A stretch of DNA of 64,000 bases from Mactra quadrangularis (GCA_025267735.1 CM046295.1:16637592-16701591), one strand, 5' to 3'. Positions 36,701 through 43,305 are shown, counted from the first letter of the stretch. Notes: generated by a model not told the origin, from the sequence alone. A program made the numbers and translations.

Positions 36701-38027
36701 AGGTAAATGACATCATCGGAAAACCCCTTTTTCTGATAACTTAAATATCAGATTTGTCGATATTCAATTTTTTAAAGAATTTGTTGTAAAAAAATTCGTT
36801 GAACGAAGAATTATTCTGAAATCGGTCGTGTTTATGCATGAAAACCGAATCGGCGAAAAAGACCGAGTTATTTCGATTGTCAAAACACAAACATTTAAAA
36901 CAATAAAAATAATTTAGAAAAAAGTAGCTCAGCTTTCAACCAACACGGTTAAGTGTTCGATATATCGAATTATTTTCACGTGATTGCGTGTTTCTTTTTA
37001 GAGAATTTTAGTTAGCTTTTTGCATAAAAATCAATCTACAAAAAATTTATATTTTCGGTCAATCAATATCGTTCTGAGTTTTTACATGGTTTTACTTTTA
37101 AAGCGGTAGTGGTATATGTACGTGACAAAATATGTAAAAACTAGCTTTATGATTAAATGTTTTTTTTAATTAATATTGATTATGTTCCAAATATCAGAGG
37201 TTCACAACTAACCATGCTGATTTAGATAATAAATAGTTTATCAATAATCCTCGTAAATAAGTTCTGGAAGATTTTAACTTTATGAGTACAGATGAACTGT
37301 AGTAAGTATTTAAATCGATGGGGTTAATTTGTGCGTTGCTGAGAATTGAATAAAATTGACAATATGTGGATATTTAGAACAGAAAAAGTCCAGCAAATTA
37401 AGTGTTGATAAGATGGTGTAAAAATAAAGATAAAAAATAAAAACATGATTTTTGTTTCTATTTTTAGAAAACACCAATAATGGAGGATTCGCAACAAGTA
37501 GACAAGTGACCCCTATTGTGAGAGGAAATGGTTCCCTTGCCAAATCTTATGTAAGAATTGGTTTACATTACAAGCGGCCCCATATTAAAATCATGTCTGA
37601 GACCCTTTTTTAATACAATTATAGTGACCCTAAATATTTCAGGCCCCTTTTCAACTCAACGTTATGTAAGATAACTTTTTTTAAATGTCCCTTTTATTAA
37701 AGAAATTAGATCAGAACGAAACTTGATTTTTCATACAATATTTTGGCCCAGTTTTATACAACATTTAGGGTCCTGTTTCACGAAATATTCCAAGCCCTGT
37801 TTTTAACAGTTTTTACTGCAAGTTCAACTCTTTTTAAAATAATATGTCCCTTTTATACAAAAAAATGGCGCTTAGGAAAAAACTGAATTTTTTAGCACCG
37901 AGCTTAGTTTGAAGTTTTGAATCCCCTTGCCTCGTTTTGAGACAAAATGAGAATAGTTTTAATATTACATTTTTTAATTGTTTCTTTTTTTCAGGACGGC
38001 AACATGAGAACCTTCTCCAGAAATTAA
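6731..38027 (+). CDS. Cytoplasmic intermediate filament protein, long-rod (lamin-like) protostome type, 12 coding exons
   Basis: Joining 6731-6783, 7935-8072, 8799-8888, 16270-16458, 17048-17160, 29036-29202, 30341-30491, 31748-31908, 33971-34092, 36629-36702, 37468-37550 and 37995-38027 gives about 457 residues with every phase matching and GT-AG at every junction. It is a structural coiled-coil protein that should assemble into cytoplasmic filaments. The helix-initiation motif is MIRLNDKLAAYMQKVRKL (residues ~12-29) and the helix-termination motif is EIEAYRLLLDEEERRL (~352-367). The rod is about 359 residues, the length of lamins and protostome intermediate filaments (six heptads longer than vertebrate cytoplasmic ones). 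The head is only ~8 residues. The ~90-residue tail is Ser/Gly/Asn/Arg-rich, with no lamin Ig-fold, nuclear localisation run or CaaX box, so a nuclear lamin is unlikely. The ATG has A at -3 and G at +4. A 3' splice site just upstream implies a 5' UTR exon or a longer head further upstream. Intron 5 is 11.9 kb and full of repeats. Confidence 0.93.
6784..7934 (+). other. Intron 1 of the intermediate filament gene
   Basis: AT-rich, with a short (caat)n run near 7140-7168. I see no gene or clear mobile element in it. Confidence 0.8.
7935..8072 (+). CDS. Intermediate filament exon 2 (coil 1A and start of 1B)
   Basis: Acceptor tttcccag; donor gtaatt at 8073. It enters in phase 2 and completes the initiation motif (LAAYMQKVRKL), then reads VVFLDTLRSIEDEVKKLKG. 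It leaves in phase 2. Confidence 0.92.
8090..8290 (-). repeat. SINE family A, truncated copy in intron 2
   Basis: Minus-strand copy of the family-A body (tggttttaacgctctgtcaacac at the left, then 'aacttctccatata', then gacatcattgtcaa). The tRNA-like head is missing. It lies directly behind exon 2. Confidence 0.7.
8799..8888 (+). CDS. Intermediate filament exon 3 (coil 1B)
   Basis: Acceptor ttttctcctcag; donor gtaagt at 8889. It encodes about 30 residues of charged coiled coil (NLEESNRQKIDAQTELEKC) and leaves in phase 2 inside a Trp codon. It contains two Cys residues near its end. Confidence 0.9.
9185..9590. repeat. Dispersed repeat, copy 1 (copy 2 at 20818-21175)
   Basis: Both copies share 'aatctgattaaaac', 'tactcgctaatttagatctgg', 'gtcacgttcaggtgacctttt', 'cgtctacgtcacgcaatttg' and end near 'acggagat'. 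Roughly 400 bp, noncoding. Class unknown. Confidence 0.7.
9736..10061. mobile_element. MITE-like foldback element, full copy
   Basis: The left end starts cagtagcgtgttcaattaca and carries 'cgtaacgatacattcgg' and 'cattcgctgcgaataatt'. The right end is the reverse complement, finishing 'attgaacacgctactg'. A second inner inverted repeat (ggcaataagtgatgtttc / gaaacatctttcattgcc) lies between. Partial copies are at 35335-35390, 44236-44326 and 49876-50092. The terminal CAG suggests a hAT-like origin, but no target duplication was confirmed. Confidence 0.8.
10098..10172. repeat. Perfectly centred palindrome (hairpin-forming)
   Basis: 'cattctcgttcc' at the left and 'ggaacgagaatg' at the right bracket a symmetric core, gattctcaatactagtattg, centred on actagt. 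The arms are about 37 bp with few mismatches. A related foldback is at 25592-25675. Confidence 0.85.
11861..12163. mobile_element. TIR element with TA flanks, copy 1 (~303 bp)
   Basis: Left end caggtcgtccacgtaaacat, right end 'gaatacgacctg', each next to TA. Copy 2 at 43532-43832 has the same ends and interior ('aatgctgttcatgcat', 'tatttagtggacaagtcca'). The TA flanks suggest a Tc1/mariner-like MITE. Confidence 0.82.
12372..12431. repeat. Hairpin: ~25-bp inverted repeat around a tcgcttcgctc loop
   Basis: Left arm gcagtttgatatggcattta continuing tcaac; right arm gttgataaatcccatatcaa continuing actgc. The two arms differ at one position. Position inside a long intron gives no hint of function. 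Confidence 0.85.
12583..13673. mobile_element. 1.09-kb nonautonomous TIR transposon with 5-bp target duplication
   Basis: Begins ggccactttcacaaaa and ends ttttgtgaaagtggcc. Both ends are flanked by CTTGG (12578-12582 and 13674-13678), an exact 5-bp target-site duplication. Near both ends there are many 'acttaag' motifs in both orientations (subterminal repeats). No long ORF. A second copy begins at 63049 and runs off the window. Confidence 0.88.
14100..14459. mobile_element. MITE-like element, copy 1 (~360 bp)
   Basis: Inverted ends 'atagtcagttattt' and 'agataactgac'. It is closely similar along its length to 15317-15677 ('ctcggattttac', 'aacaagaaagatatt', 'gtaaggacctacttacca'). Confidence 0.8.
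14700..14875 (-). repeat. SINE family C, inverted and diverged copy
   Basis: The reverse complement of 14801-14870 has a tRNA-like head with a box-B-like ggttcgaaccc sequence and 'gtggtaggacgcccgc', matching the head at 17237. The 3' part is poorly conserved. Confidence 0.6.
15317..15677. mobile_element. MITE-like element, copy 2 (~361 bp)
   Basis: Left end gggactttagtcagttattt; right end ataactgactaaagtccc. Together with 14100-14459 this shows two separate insertions of one family within 1.2 kb of the same intron. Confidence 0.85.
16072..16232 (+). repeat. SINE family B, 5' half, just before exon 4
   Basis: tRNA-like head (cgaccagctcaattggtagc) then 'gggcggggtatac', 'ggtcatgaaataatttctac' and 'taccactgattctaaatcatg'. 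It stops about 40 bp before the exon 4 acceptor. Confidence 0.75.
16270..16458 (+). CDS. Intermediate filament exon 4 (coil 1B)
   Basis: Acceptor ttaattatttaag; donor gtaagt at 16459. It encodes about 63 residues, including KEKIADLEKQLTLAKSSVQ, a gap around GPQQQ, then LNSLEAELFREK. The acceptor has a mixed A/T tract, but phase and coiled-coil content agree. Confidence 0.9.
17048..17160 (+). CDS. Intermediate filament exon 5 (coil 1B end, linker L12)
   Basis: Acceptor attcttttcag; donor gtaagt at 17161. It encodes LDNEKAKIRKLQDKIKDLES then a less regular stretch ending NRDAG, a good candidate for the linker between coil 1 and coil 2. It leaves in phase 1. SINE sequence starts within about 35 bp of the donor. 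Confidence 0.92.
17192..17790 (+). repeat. SINE family A interrupted by a SINE family C insertion
   Basis: The family-A head (cccgggtcattagcgcagttggtag) is at 17197-17219. It resumes at 17545 with 'cgcgccgggatttgg', then a box-B-like ggttcaaatcc sequence and the usual body to about 17790. The interruption 17220-17535 is a family-C SINE flanked by a direct repeat AGTTGGTAG (17211-17219 and 17536-17544). Confidence 0.85.
17220..17535 (+). mobile_element. SINE family C, full-length copy nested in SINE A
   Basis: tRNA-like head 'agtggtccagtggtaagacg' with a box-B-like gggttcgaaaccc sequence, body 'gattgcttcactccaccca', 'aatttgtcggctgcac' and gattgatagatagatacca, and end 'catgaaactcagactataaaatgtaattaca'. 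It is bounded by a 9-bp target duplication, so its insertion is younger than the host SINE. Confidence 0.88.
17958..18215 (+). repeat. Mollusc-type dispersed repeat with 'cccccgcttcgaag' end
   Basis: Starts tacccccgcttcgaagaaga, runs through 'tgcgtccgtccgtccgtt', and ends 'ggcgggggtatcactagtgagc'. Two overlapping frames are open across it, but they are shadows of a repeat. I recall this sequence type as very common in bivalve genomes; that is memory, not a search. Confidence 0.6.
18302..18425 (-). repeat. SINE family B, inverted fragment
   Basis: Reverse-complement body: 'acttccgtcagtgactgaca', 'tagaatcagt', 'gtagaaattatttcttgacc'. Confidence 0.75.
18640..18745. repeat. Dispersed repeat end, inverted copy at 47396-47495
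   Basis: Shares 'acatcgggcgc', 'gcctgacgtacttttac' and 'gtcaaagtacgactgggaacc' with the reverse complement of 47396-47495. Confidence 0.65.
18787..18885 (+). repeat. Short minisatellite, ~26-bp unit, 4 copies
   Basis: Repeats of 'agttggtactggttagactt' with small changes. Confidence 0.75.
19749..20089. mobile_element. Tc1/mariner-like MITE, copy 1
   Basis: Left end cagtacctaccaaaagtttg (continuing gagaca); right end is the inverted form (tgtctccaaact, then gggtaattg). TA at both flanks. Such ends are typical of Tc1-like elements. Interior AT-rich, no transposase. Copy 2 is at 62354-62758. Confidence 0.85.
20256..20425. repeat. Perfect (TGTTC)34 pentanucleotide microsatellite
   Basis: 34 uninterrupted copies over 170 bp. 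No stop codon arises in any frame of either strand, so several spurious ORFs with FCSVL or NRTEQ periods cross it. The perfect homogeneity implies recent expansion. Confidence 0.97.
20818..21175. repeat. Dispersed repeat, copy 2 (see 9185-9590)
   Basis: Same block order as the first copy, with a deletion of about 60 bp after 'aaaccttcgtcta'. Confidence 0.7.
21180..23660 (+). other. Intron 5 stretch without recognised features
   Basis: AT-rich sequence with short chance ORFs only. A (ctctttct)n-like run lies near 23436-23460. I see no domain, splice-consistent exon or clear repeat. Confidence 0.6.
23667..23930 (+). repeat. SINE family B with (caaa)n tail
   Basis: Body from 'cgtgggtcgattcccgggcg' through 'gtcagtcactgacgaaagta' and 'tatgtgttgctacggccgtt', ending in aaacaaacaaacaaac. 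The simple-repeat tail marks the true 3' end of this family. Confidence 0.8.
24216..28301. other. 4.1-kb intron segment bounded by perfect 23-bp inverted repeats
   Basis: TACCATTTTACTCC (23 bp in all, 24216-24238) is exactly reverse-complemented at 28279-28301. The interior has no ORF of note and a foldback at 25592-25675. It may be one large nonautonomous element or two independent ends of one family. Only the inverted repeat itself is certain. Confidence 0.5.
25592..25675. repeat. Foldback repeat related to 10098-10172
   Basis: 'cattctcgttccca' on the left, 'gtacgagaatgg' on the right, inner arms gattctcgatactagtaaga / tcgagaatc. The same terminal bases as the 10098 palindrome show a small family. 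Confidence 0.75.
28651..29278. repeat. Direct repeat pair flanking exon 6
   Basis: 'tccttacacttgctaaa' and 'gcatatgctttgataat' occur at 28651-28705 and, with few changes, at 29225-29278, on either side of the exon. An inverted piece (ggactctggtgtcaatggtt) lies at 29438-29457, so these are probably ends of a repeat family. Confidence 0.65.
29036..29202 (+). CDS. Intermediate filament exon 6 (coil 2)
   Basis: Acceptor tttttgttcag; donor gtaaga at 29203. It encodes LAQATKIINELEVRNRELQ and DLQVYKKDVENSNKRN. It enters in phase 1 and leaves in phase 0. Copies of one short repeat flank it on both sides (28651-28705 and 29225-29278). Confidence 0.92.
29681..30155 (+). repeat. Minisatellite, 20-bp unit (intron 6)
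   Basis: About 20 copies of 'tcgataactcactctttcac', homogeneous in the middle and decayed to the right. Confidence 0.9.
30341..30491 (+). CDS. Intermediate filament exon 7 (coil 2)
   Basis: Acceptor tttattttttag; donor gtaagt at 30492. It encodes about 50 residues of near-perfect heptads (ELLRADKVKLEAENQDLM, VRNLESQIKELTNQN). Phase 0 in, phase 1 out. Confidence 0.93.
30820..31730 (+). repeat. Minisatellite, 39-bp unit (intron 7)
   Basis: About 22 copies of a unit containing 'ttatgtgcttagatcacgtg' and 'actatataccctgaacg'. Because 39 is 13 codons and the unit has no stop, a 242-residue frame with a 13-residue period (MCLDHVTIYPERV) crosses it. Most copies carry CACGTG (some CACGTT) and two alternate variants (tatatacc / tatggacc) are interspersed. 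It sits between exons 7 and 8 and the flanking copies contain stops, so it is not coding. Confidence 0.92.
31748..31908 (+). CDS. Intermediate filament exon 8 (coil 2, C-terminal half)
   Basis: Acceptor tattttttcag; donor gtagca at 31909, weaker than the others. It encodes LEQIKFLERKLKELQDELL, then SLKAEIE, the first part of the termination motif. Phase 0 out. It starts right after a 39-bp minisatellite. Confidence 0.92.
32354..32502. mobile_element. Shortened copy of the 3859-4223 foldback element
   Basis: Ends 'catggtgacatatttctgcc' and 'gtaatatgccaccataa', with the ctagttacgtaactag core between. About 215 bp of the interior present in the first copy is missing. Confidence 0.8.
33095..33945 (+). 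repeat. Minisatellite, 47-bp unit (intron 8)
   Basis: About 18 copies with 'taagctatgcattgattagt' and 'cgacacaaaatt' segments. Each unit carries a GTCGAC core. Copies at the left are more alike than those at the right. The array ends about 30 bp before the exon 9 acceptor. Confidence 0.92.
33971..34092 (+). CDS. Intermediate filament exon 9 (rod end and tail start)
   Basis: Acceptor attttttacag; donor gtatgg at 34093. It begins AYRLLLDEEERRLG, completing the conserved rod C-terminus, then a tail of Ser/Asn/Gly/Val residues. Phase 2 out. A 47-bp minisatellite ends about 30 bp upstream of the acceptor. Confidence 0.92.
34796..34985 (+). repeat. SINE family C, 3' part (intron 9)
   Basis: 'gattgcttcactccaccc', 'gggtacctgcgagggtgg', 'gatagatagataccagtagc' and 'gtaaagttggtgaac' match 17320-17510. 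The head is missing. Confidence 0.8.
35335..35580. repeat. MITE end fragment followed by a 'caacccgag' repeat
   Basis: 35335-35390 matches the left end of the 9736 element (cagcagcgtgttcagttac). 35375-35580 shares 'aacccgag', 'ttgggtt/ttcgggttgag' and 'acagtagt' blocks with 26236-26440. Confidence 0.6.
36110..36560 (+). repeat. Diverged minisatellite, ~31-bp unit (intron 9)
   Basis: About 14 decayed copies of 'cgatgtttaacgaatgtcta' plus 'cggaaaaag'. It runs to within 70 bp of exon 10, so the reading frame open across both should not be read as one long exon. Confidence 0.8.
36629..36702 (+). CDS. Intermediate filament exon 10 (tail), acceptor uncertain
   Basis: The donor gtaaat at 36703 is clear and the frame (PKYDNRTEYQYAYSRWGRQV) joins exon 9 in phase 2 and exon 11 in phase 1. 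The acceptor is the doubt. 'aatgtgag' at 36628 has no good pyrimidine tract, while 'tatgcttacag' at 36670 also keeps the frame and would give a tail 14 residues shorter. Confidence 0.65.
37468..37550 (+). CDS. Intermediate filament exon 11 (tail)
   Basis: Acceptor ttctatttttag; donor gtaaga at 37551. It encodes NTNNGGFATSRQVTPIVRGN then GSLAKSY, a basic, Gly/Ser-rich tail segment. Phase 0 out. Confidence 0.85.
37995..38027 (+). CDS. Intermediate filament exon 12 (C-terminus and stop)
   Basis: Acceptor gtttcttttttttcag-type pyrimidine tract ending at 37994. It encodes DGNMRTFSRN then TAA at 38025-38027. No CaaX prenylation box. Confidence 0.85.
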   Translation, partial: DGNMRTFSRN

Positions 38028-38261
38028 GCATTTAAAACATGGACTTTAAAAATAACATAGAATCTTTCTTTGACCGTGGCTCATACATTAACCCGCTAAT
38101 GTAAATATTCACTAAAATACTTCTGTGCTAATGTGCTATTTATCAATTTTTTAAGGGCTAGTTCTGAATACAATTGTAGTTTACGTTTTCATTTTTTTTA
38201 AACATTTTGCTTTTTTGAATAATCGCCTTGCTTTTGTATAGTAACCATTGATTTAAGGAAC

Positions 38262-38300
38262 GCGTGTGGTCGAGTGGTTACGACATTGGAACGGAAATCG
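38262..38300 (+). repeat. SINE family D head fragment in the 3' UTR
   Basis: 'gcgtgtggtcgagtggttac' matches the family-D head at 4840. It lies between the stop codon and the poly(A) signal. Confidence 0.55.
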
Positions 38301-38528
38301 TCGCGTACCTAGTTATTGTTTAATTTTATTCAATTGTCAGTGTTACATGTATTAACCCCGCTGATTTAAATATTTACTACCGTATTATATATTTATTAAC
38401 AGAAATATGGATCCAGCAATTGAGTTTTGTATCTGAATTTAGAAATTGAACTTTTTTTTTCAATTGTTTAAATAAAAAAAATTAGGCACGCTTTCATTAT
38501 TATGTATAAAATGTATATTCATATTTGC

Positions 38529-38534
38529 AATAAA
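38529..38534 (+). terminator. Polyadenylation signal AATAAA of the intermediate filament gene
   Basis: AATAAA lies 502 bp after the stop codon, followed by 'gaaataataacaat' and then T/G-rich sequence (ttgttgtttttgttttg), the usual downstream element. This gives a 3' UTR of about 520 bp. Confidence 0.7.
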
Positions 38535-38614
38535 GAAATAATAACAATATTGTTGTTTTTGTTTTGTTTTTATTTCATTTCAAGGCACTGTCAAGAAGAG
38601 TAATACTTTTGTTT

Positions 38615-39375
38615 CGCCCTATTTCATGGTTACCCCCATATCATGGTCCATCCTATTTTATTATCTACCCTATTTCATGGTCTGCCTTATTTCATGGTCT
38701 GCCTTATTTCGTGGTCTGTCTTATTTCATGCTCTACCCTATATCATAGTCTACCCTATATCATGCTCCATCATCTTTCATGGTCCATCCTATTCTATTGT
38801 CCGTCATATTTCATTGTGCGCCCAATTCCATTGTCCGTCCTATTTCATGGTTCGTCTCATTCCATGGTCCGTCCTATTTCATGGTCCGTCATATTTCATG
38901 GCGCGCCCGATTCCATTGTCCGTCCTATTTCATGGTGCGTCTCATTCCATGGTCCGTCATATTCCATGGTCCGTCCTATTTCATGGTCCGTCATATTCCA
39001 TTGTCCGTCCTATTTCATGGTCCGTCATATTCCATGGTCCACCATATTTCATTATCCGCCCTATTTTATGGTCAGTTCTATTTCATGGTCCATCCTATTT
39101 CATGGCCCACCATATTTCATGGTCTACCTCATTTAATAGTTTTCCTATTTCATGGTCCACCCTATTTCATAGTCCACCCCATTTCATGGTCCACCCTATT
39201 TCATGGTCAGTTCTATTTCATGATCCATGCTATTTCATGGTCAGTTCTATTTCACAGTCCACCCTATTTCACGGTCCACCCTATTTCATAGTCCACCCCA
39301 TTTCATGGTCCGCCCTTTTTCATAGTCCACCCTATTTAATTGTCCCCCCCATAGAATGGCCTATCCTATTTCATG
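38615..39375 (+). repeat. Minisatellite, 17-bp unit, ~44 copies
   Basis: Unit 'cctatttcatggtccgt'. 17 is not a multiple of 3 and the unit lacks stops in the three forward frames, so three overlapping open frames (190, 265 and 170 residues) arise, each with a 17-residue period. It begins about 80 bp after the intermediate filament poly(A) signal. Not a gene. Confidence 0.93.
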
Positions 39376-40384
39376 CAACAAATAGTGCAAGAAGTAAGTA
39401 TCGCATTTCTTTTTTCGACAATGCTTATATCAGCCTGTGAGTTTTAATTGCTGACTCTGAATTCTCTGCACAAATTATTTTGCAAATGTTCTTAATACCC
39501 TTTAGATCAATTTGTGTGCGGCGAATTGAGAGTTAGCGACCAAAACCTTATATAATCAACTGTGATTTTTCTGGGTGCAGAAAGGTTGTAGTTGTTTTAT
39601 TTTCAATATACAGGTAATTTAATTCTTTTTTTTTTTAAAAACGACCAAAAACAAAACTTTATATTACCGTATTTGTTGTCGGTGGTGGTGGTGGCGGTCA
39701 CGTGACACGGTAAAGGATGCCTTAAAGCATTATTATGCATAATTATCTATACCATATTTAACGACGGATGCATGTCCGTATTATTACGTGTACCCCGGGG
39801 CTATAGCTACAGACCGTTTATAGGGCCATGTGTTTTTATGTACTTTTAAAAATAGGCTTGCCGACTATGTACGTGAAAAAGCTGATGCATAAAATTAATT
39901 TACTGATCAAACGGAGTGCTTTGATATTCAACATGTATTACTAATATGAATATGAATATTGTTAAACTTCATTAAAATACTTCAATAAAGTATTTTTTAA
40001 TGTTTATTTACTCTTAAATTGTTACAACCCCCCCCCCCCCCCTCCTGTCATTAAATTGATTTTATTTAACCGACAATATTTATGAACGCGTTGTTTATAA
40101 AACGAACTATACCTATGAAAAATTTAATTAAATTTAGTATCTAAAAATAATTAAAGTGTCGAATTCATTCAGTTAAATTAGGAAAAGAAATTACTCGTGT
40201 ATATTAATTAAATTAGTCCATTTTTTACTCTGGACTTGGATTTTAAAGATTATATTATTTTTGTTAGTGGATATATATTTGACTTCAGCGGATATTAGGT
40301 AATTGTATTGATAACATTTTTACCTCGAAAAAGTCAAAATACGATTTTAAATGATTTTGTATTAGAATCAGTGTTTTCCTCTTA

Positions 40385-40470
40385 TTTTTTATCTGGGTTT
40401 AATGCCGTATCAATACAATTTATGTTATTTTGCAACGCCCAGTGCACCTAACCTAACTTTCTTAAACCTT
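40385..40470 (-). repeat. SINE family A 3' end fragment
   Basis: 'gggtttaatgccgtatcaat' and 'gcacctaacctaactttctt' match the end of the 5329 copy. Confidence 0.65.
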
Positions 40471-40917
40471 TTACAGAAAAATACGAAAATATCCTATAAC
40501 AAAATCATAAAGAATTTCGCTAAATCCCAGTGCCACGGAAATTTACGAAGCAATACGAAAATATTCGTTATTCACAGATTGGGTTAATACCCATCACCAA
40601 TAACGGCAGGCAATAAAACCCAATACCGTAATCAGCTTAGCGCAACAAAACAATTTTATGTTGTATATTTGCGGATATCATCTCTTACATTGATTTTAAT
40701 ACTGCGGTGGTTCTTGCGAGCGCCAAGTGACAATTTTATTTGAAGATTTTATCGTTTTTTTTTTCTTTTTTATTTGGATTTATACATTTTAATAATTTGT
40801 TGCACTTTATTTTTAGTTTTTATCACATTTATTTTAAAATTATAAATTTTCTGTGGATGTTAGAATTTTTGTGGTAAGTTTAAATTTGTTTTCTTTTTCT
40901 TTGCGAACTTTAAAGCA

Positions 40918-41085
40918 ACTAGTAGCGCGCCGGGATTTGGAATCTCGAGTACCGAATGGGGGTAAGGGTTCGAATCCCAGCCGGGGAGGTTATACCCTTC
41001 CATGAAAATTTGACAATAATGTCAATTTTCCTCCATTGATTAGATAATATGGAGAAGTTAAACGGCGTTAAACCCAGTAAAAAAA
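40918..41085 (+). repeat. SINE family A, head and internal deletion
   Basis: tRNA-like head 'agtagcgcgccgggatttgg' with a box-B-like ggttcgaatcc sequence at about 40968. The body (gacaataatgtcaattttcc) jumps from 'atatggagaagtt' directly to 'aaacggcgttaaacccagt', so the middle is lost. Confidence 0.8.
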
Positions 41086-41187
41086 AGCAACTAGCCTATC
41101 GATTTTAACATTACCAAAACCATAACTAACGAGCGTGGACCCTTATATATAAACCTGTGGTTGATAATTAAGGGTCCTTTAACGGGG

Positions 41188-41400
41188 TAGGTTTTTATAC
41201 CAAAAATCACATTTTTTTTCACTTTTAAGTCAATTTACACTAAAATTGTCATTATCAGAAAACTGACTCACTGCTTCTAAAAAAATTTTATACAATTTTG
41301 AGAGTTTCTGAAAAGTTTATATTCAAGTTGAAATCTGTATGGAAAAGCTCTAAAGTTTAGCGAAATTTAATCATTTTTATGAAACTTTAAAAGGTACACA
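41188..41400. repeat. Dispersed repeat, partial copy (family of 57117 and 60640)
   Basis: 'caatttacactaaaattgtcattatcag', 'cttctaaaaaaa' and 'ttgaaatctgta' are shared with 57117-57465 and 60640-60975. Confidence 0.65.
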
Positions 41401-41582
41401 TACGTCTATAACTCACCGATTGAATCATGTAGATTTCATAAAAGTTTTGCATGTACTTACTAGTTGGTCTTTTTTCGACAATTTTCGTTTCTTAAAATTC
41501 GATTGTTAGACGGAATATTTCTATTTCAAATTCAACGAGTTTCGGACAATTCTTAAACTTATTCAAATATAACGAAATATTT

Positions 41583-41770
41583 ATACGGCCATTCTTCCTC
41601 CTACCACTGCTTCTTAATCATGAAGGACAGTTGTCAGTCACTGACGAAAGTATGCGTGCGTAGTTTTCTGCTTAAACCATAGACTCATCATCTCCAGGAA
41701 TAGTGAGATGGTTTAGCTGACCACCGTGATATGACCTTTACAATGTGTTGTTACGGCTTAAAACCAGAAG
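41583..41770 (+). repeat. SINE family B body and tail
   Basis: 'ggccattcttcctcctacca', 'gtcagtcactgacgaaagta' and 'gtgatatgacctttacaatg' match the other copies. Head missing. Confidence 0.75.
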
Positions 41771-43127
41771 ATGAATTCTCGTGTGACATGAACGAGAGGT
41801 TATGAAACACAAAGGGTTGACCCATAAAATCCAATTTCATATAGTAGTATTTTTTATCCTAAATTAAGATTTTGTCCGAATACCTTTGAAGAGTGTCGTC
41901 TTTAAGGCTCATCATCGGAATACTAACCTGTGGATCAAATGACGTCTTGAGGTAAGGTAACGTGAGTGAATTTCTTCTTGAATTGAACAAATAACAAACT
42001 AAGCTAAAAGTAAACTTATTATATTTGTCTCAGTCTAAAAACGGATATTATAGTGTGCTCTAAAAGTCTGTAGACGAAATCCTGAGGTGCACTCCACAAT
42101 GTGAGCGCTCGGCGCGACACTGAGCGCTTTCGTTCTTAGCGCGAGCGCCCGCGCGAGGGTTCTAGTTTCTAGATTGCCTCGAGGTTTTGAACGAGTCGAG
42201 AGATTTTTGGTAGAACTTCGAGGTAATATAGAAGTTTAGACCCGTTGTGGGGTTGGCAGAACTAACGCTAAAAAGAACACTTTGTGCTGCTTAGGCTGCA
42301 CTGCACTAGGTCTGATAAAATTCGATTACGTATAAATGTCATTTACCATGTCTTTTTCATCTTAATTTGTTGATCTGGTCGTCATTTTTGCCTTGTTAGG
42401 AACCATATTGGTCACGTGATTCACTACACTGAGTATTATTGATCAATTTTCTCTCAAAATTTTTATTTTTCCAAGACCTTTTGGATTCACCTGTATAAGT
42501 ATGGAATGTGCAGAAAATATGAAACCTCATGAATAAAATGATTGCCATTCAAACTGTATGAAACTCTGACAATGATATGATATCCCCTGCTGGGCTCAGG
42601 TGGCAATACTATCTAATCACAACGATAAAGTCCAAGTAACCGATGAAATCCAAATGAAGGGTTTTTTTTTTTGCTTTATCTCGGACCCATTGAAATACAA
42701 CTATAAATAGCGAGTAACCGAGAAATCCGAATGTAGCGTTCATGTGATAAAAGTCTTGGCAGAAATGACACATTTCTTTGGAAACTGATACCGGAAATTC
42801 TCACATAATCTGAGAGTGTCATTTTGCAACCTTTGCATTGTTATACCGAATCTAGCGACACAGTATCTAACAAATAAATCTGACACCCTTTATACAATTG
42901 TTCTTCAATACATATACATGTACAATTAAAAAAACACCTTGAGCTCAAATAACATATAACCTAAAAACCAAATATCAAAAATAGCCATTTCTTACGAAAT
43001 AACTTAAAAAATATCCGCCTTTCAATAACAGTCACCTCAAAAATTGATATTTTACTTTGAAATCTGAAAACAAACTGTGGAATTTTCTCAACTGACTGTT
43101 GCCATGGCTAAATGATTATCAGTATAT

Positions 43128-43305
43128 CCTAAAATCAAGCTCTTCTCCACTCTATATAATCAATGGAGGAAAATCGACATTATTGTCAAATTATCATGAA
43201 AGAGTATAACCTCTCCGGGTGGGATTCGAATCCGTACCCCCTTCGGGACACGAGATTACAAATCCCGGCGCGCAACCAAGTGCGCTATTGACCCGGGTTA
43301 CATCA
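43128..43305 (-). repeat. SINE family A, inverted
   Basis: Minus strand: head ending with 'gcgcgccgggatttg', a box-B-like ggattcgaatcc sequence, and body with gacaataatgtcga. It is truncated at its 3' side near 43128. Confidence 0.8.

Noticed and set aside
36399..36710. One 103-residue exon
   Set aside because: Its first two thirds lie in a decayed minisatellite and there is no start or acceptor; only 36629-36702 (or 36671-36702) fits the gene.
6731..38027. Identification of the filament gene as a nuclear lamin
   Set aside because: The rod is lamin-length, but the tail has no Ig-fold, no nuclear localisation run and no CaaX box.
29681..39375. CRISPR-like arrays
   Set aside because: The repeats are head-to-tail without unique spacers, and the genome is eukaryotic.
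38564..39440. Three overlapping ORFs of 170-265 residues rich in FHGPSY
   Set aside because: 17-bp minisatellite read in three frames; no start context, splice sites or non-repeat domain.
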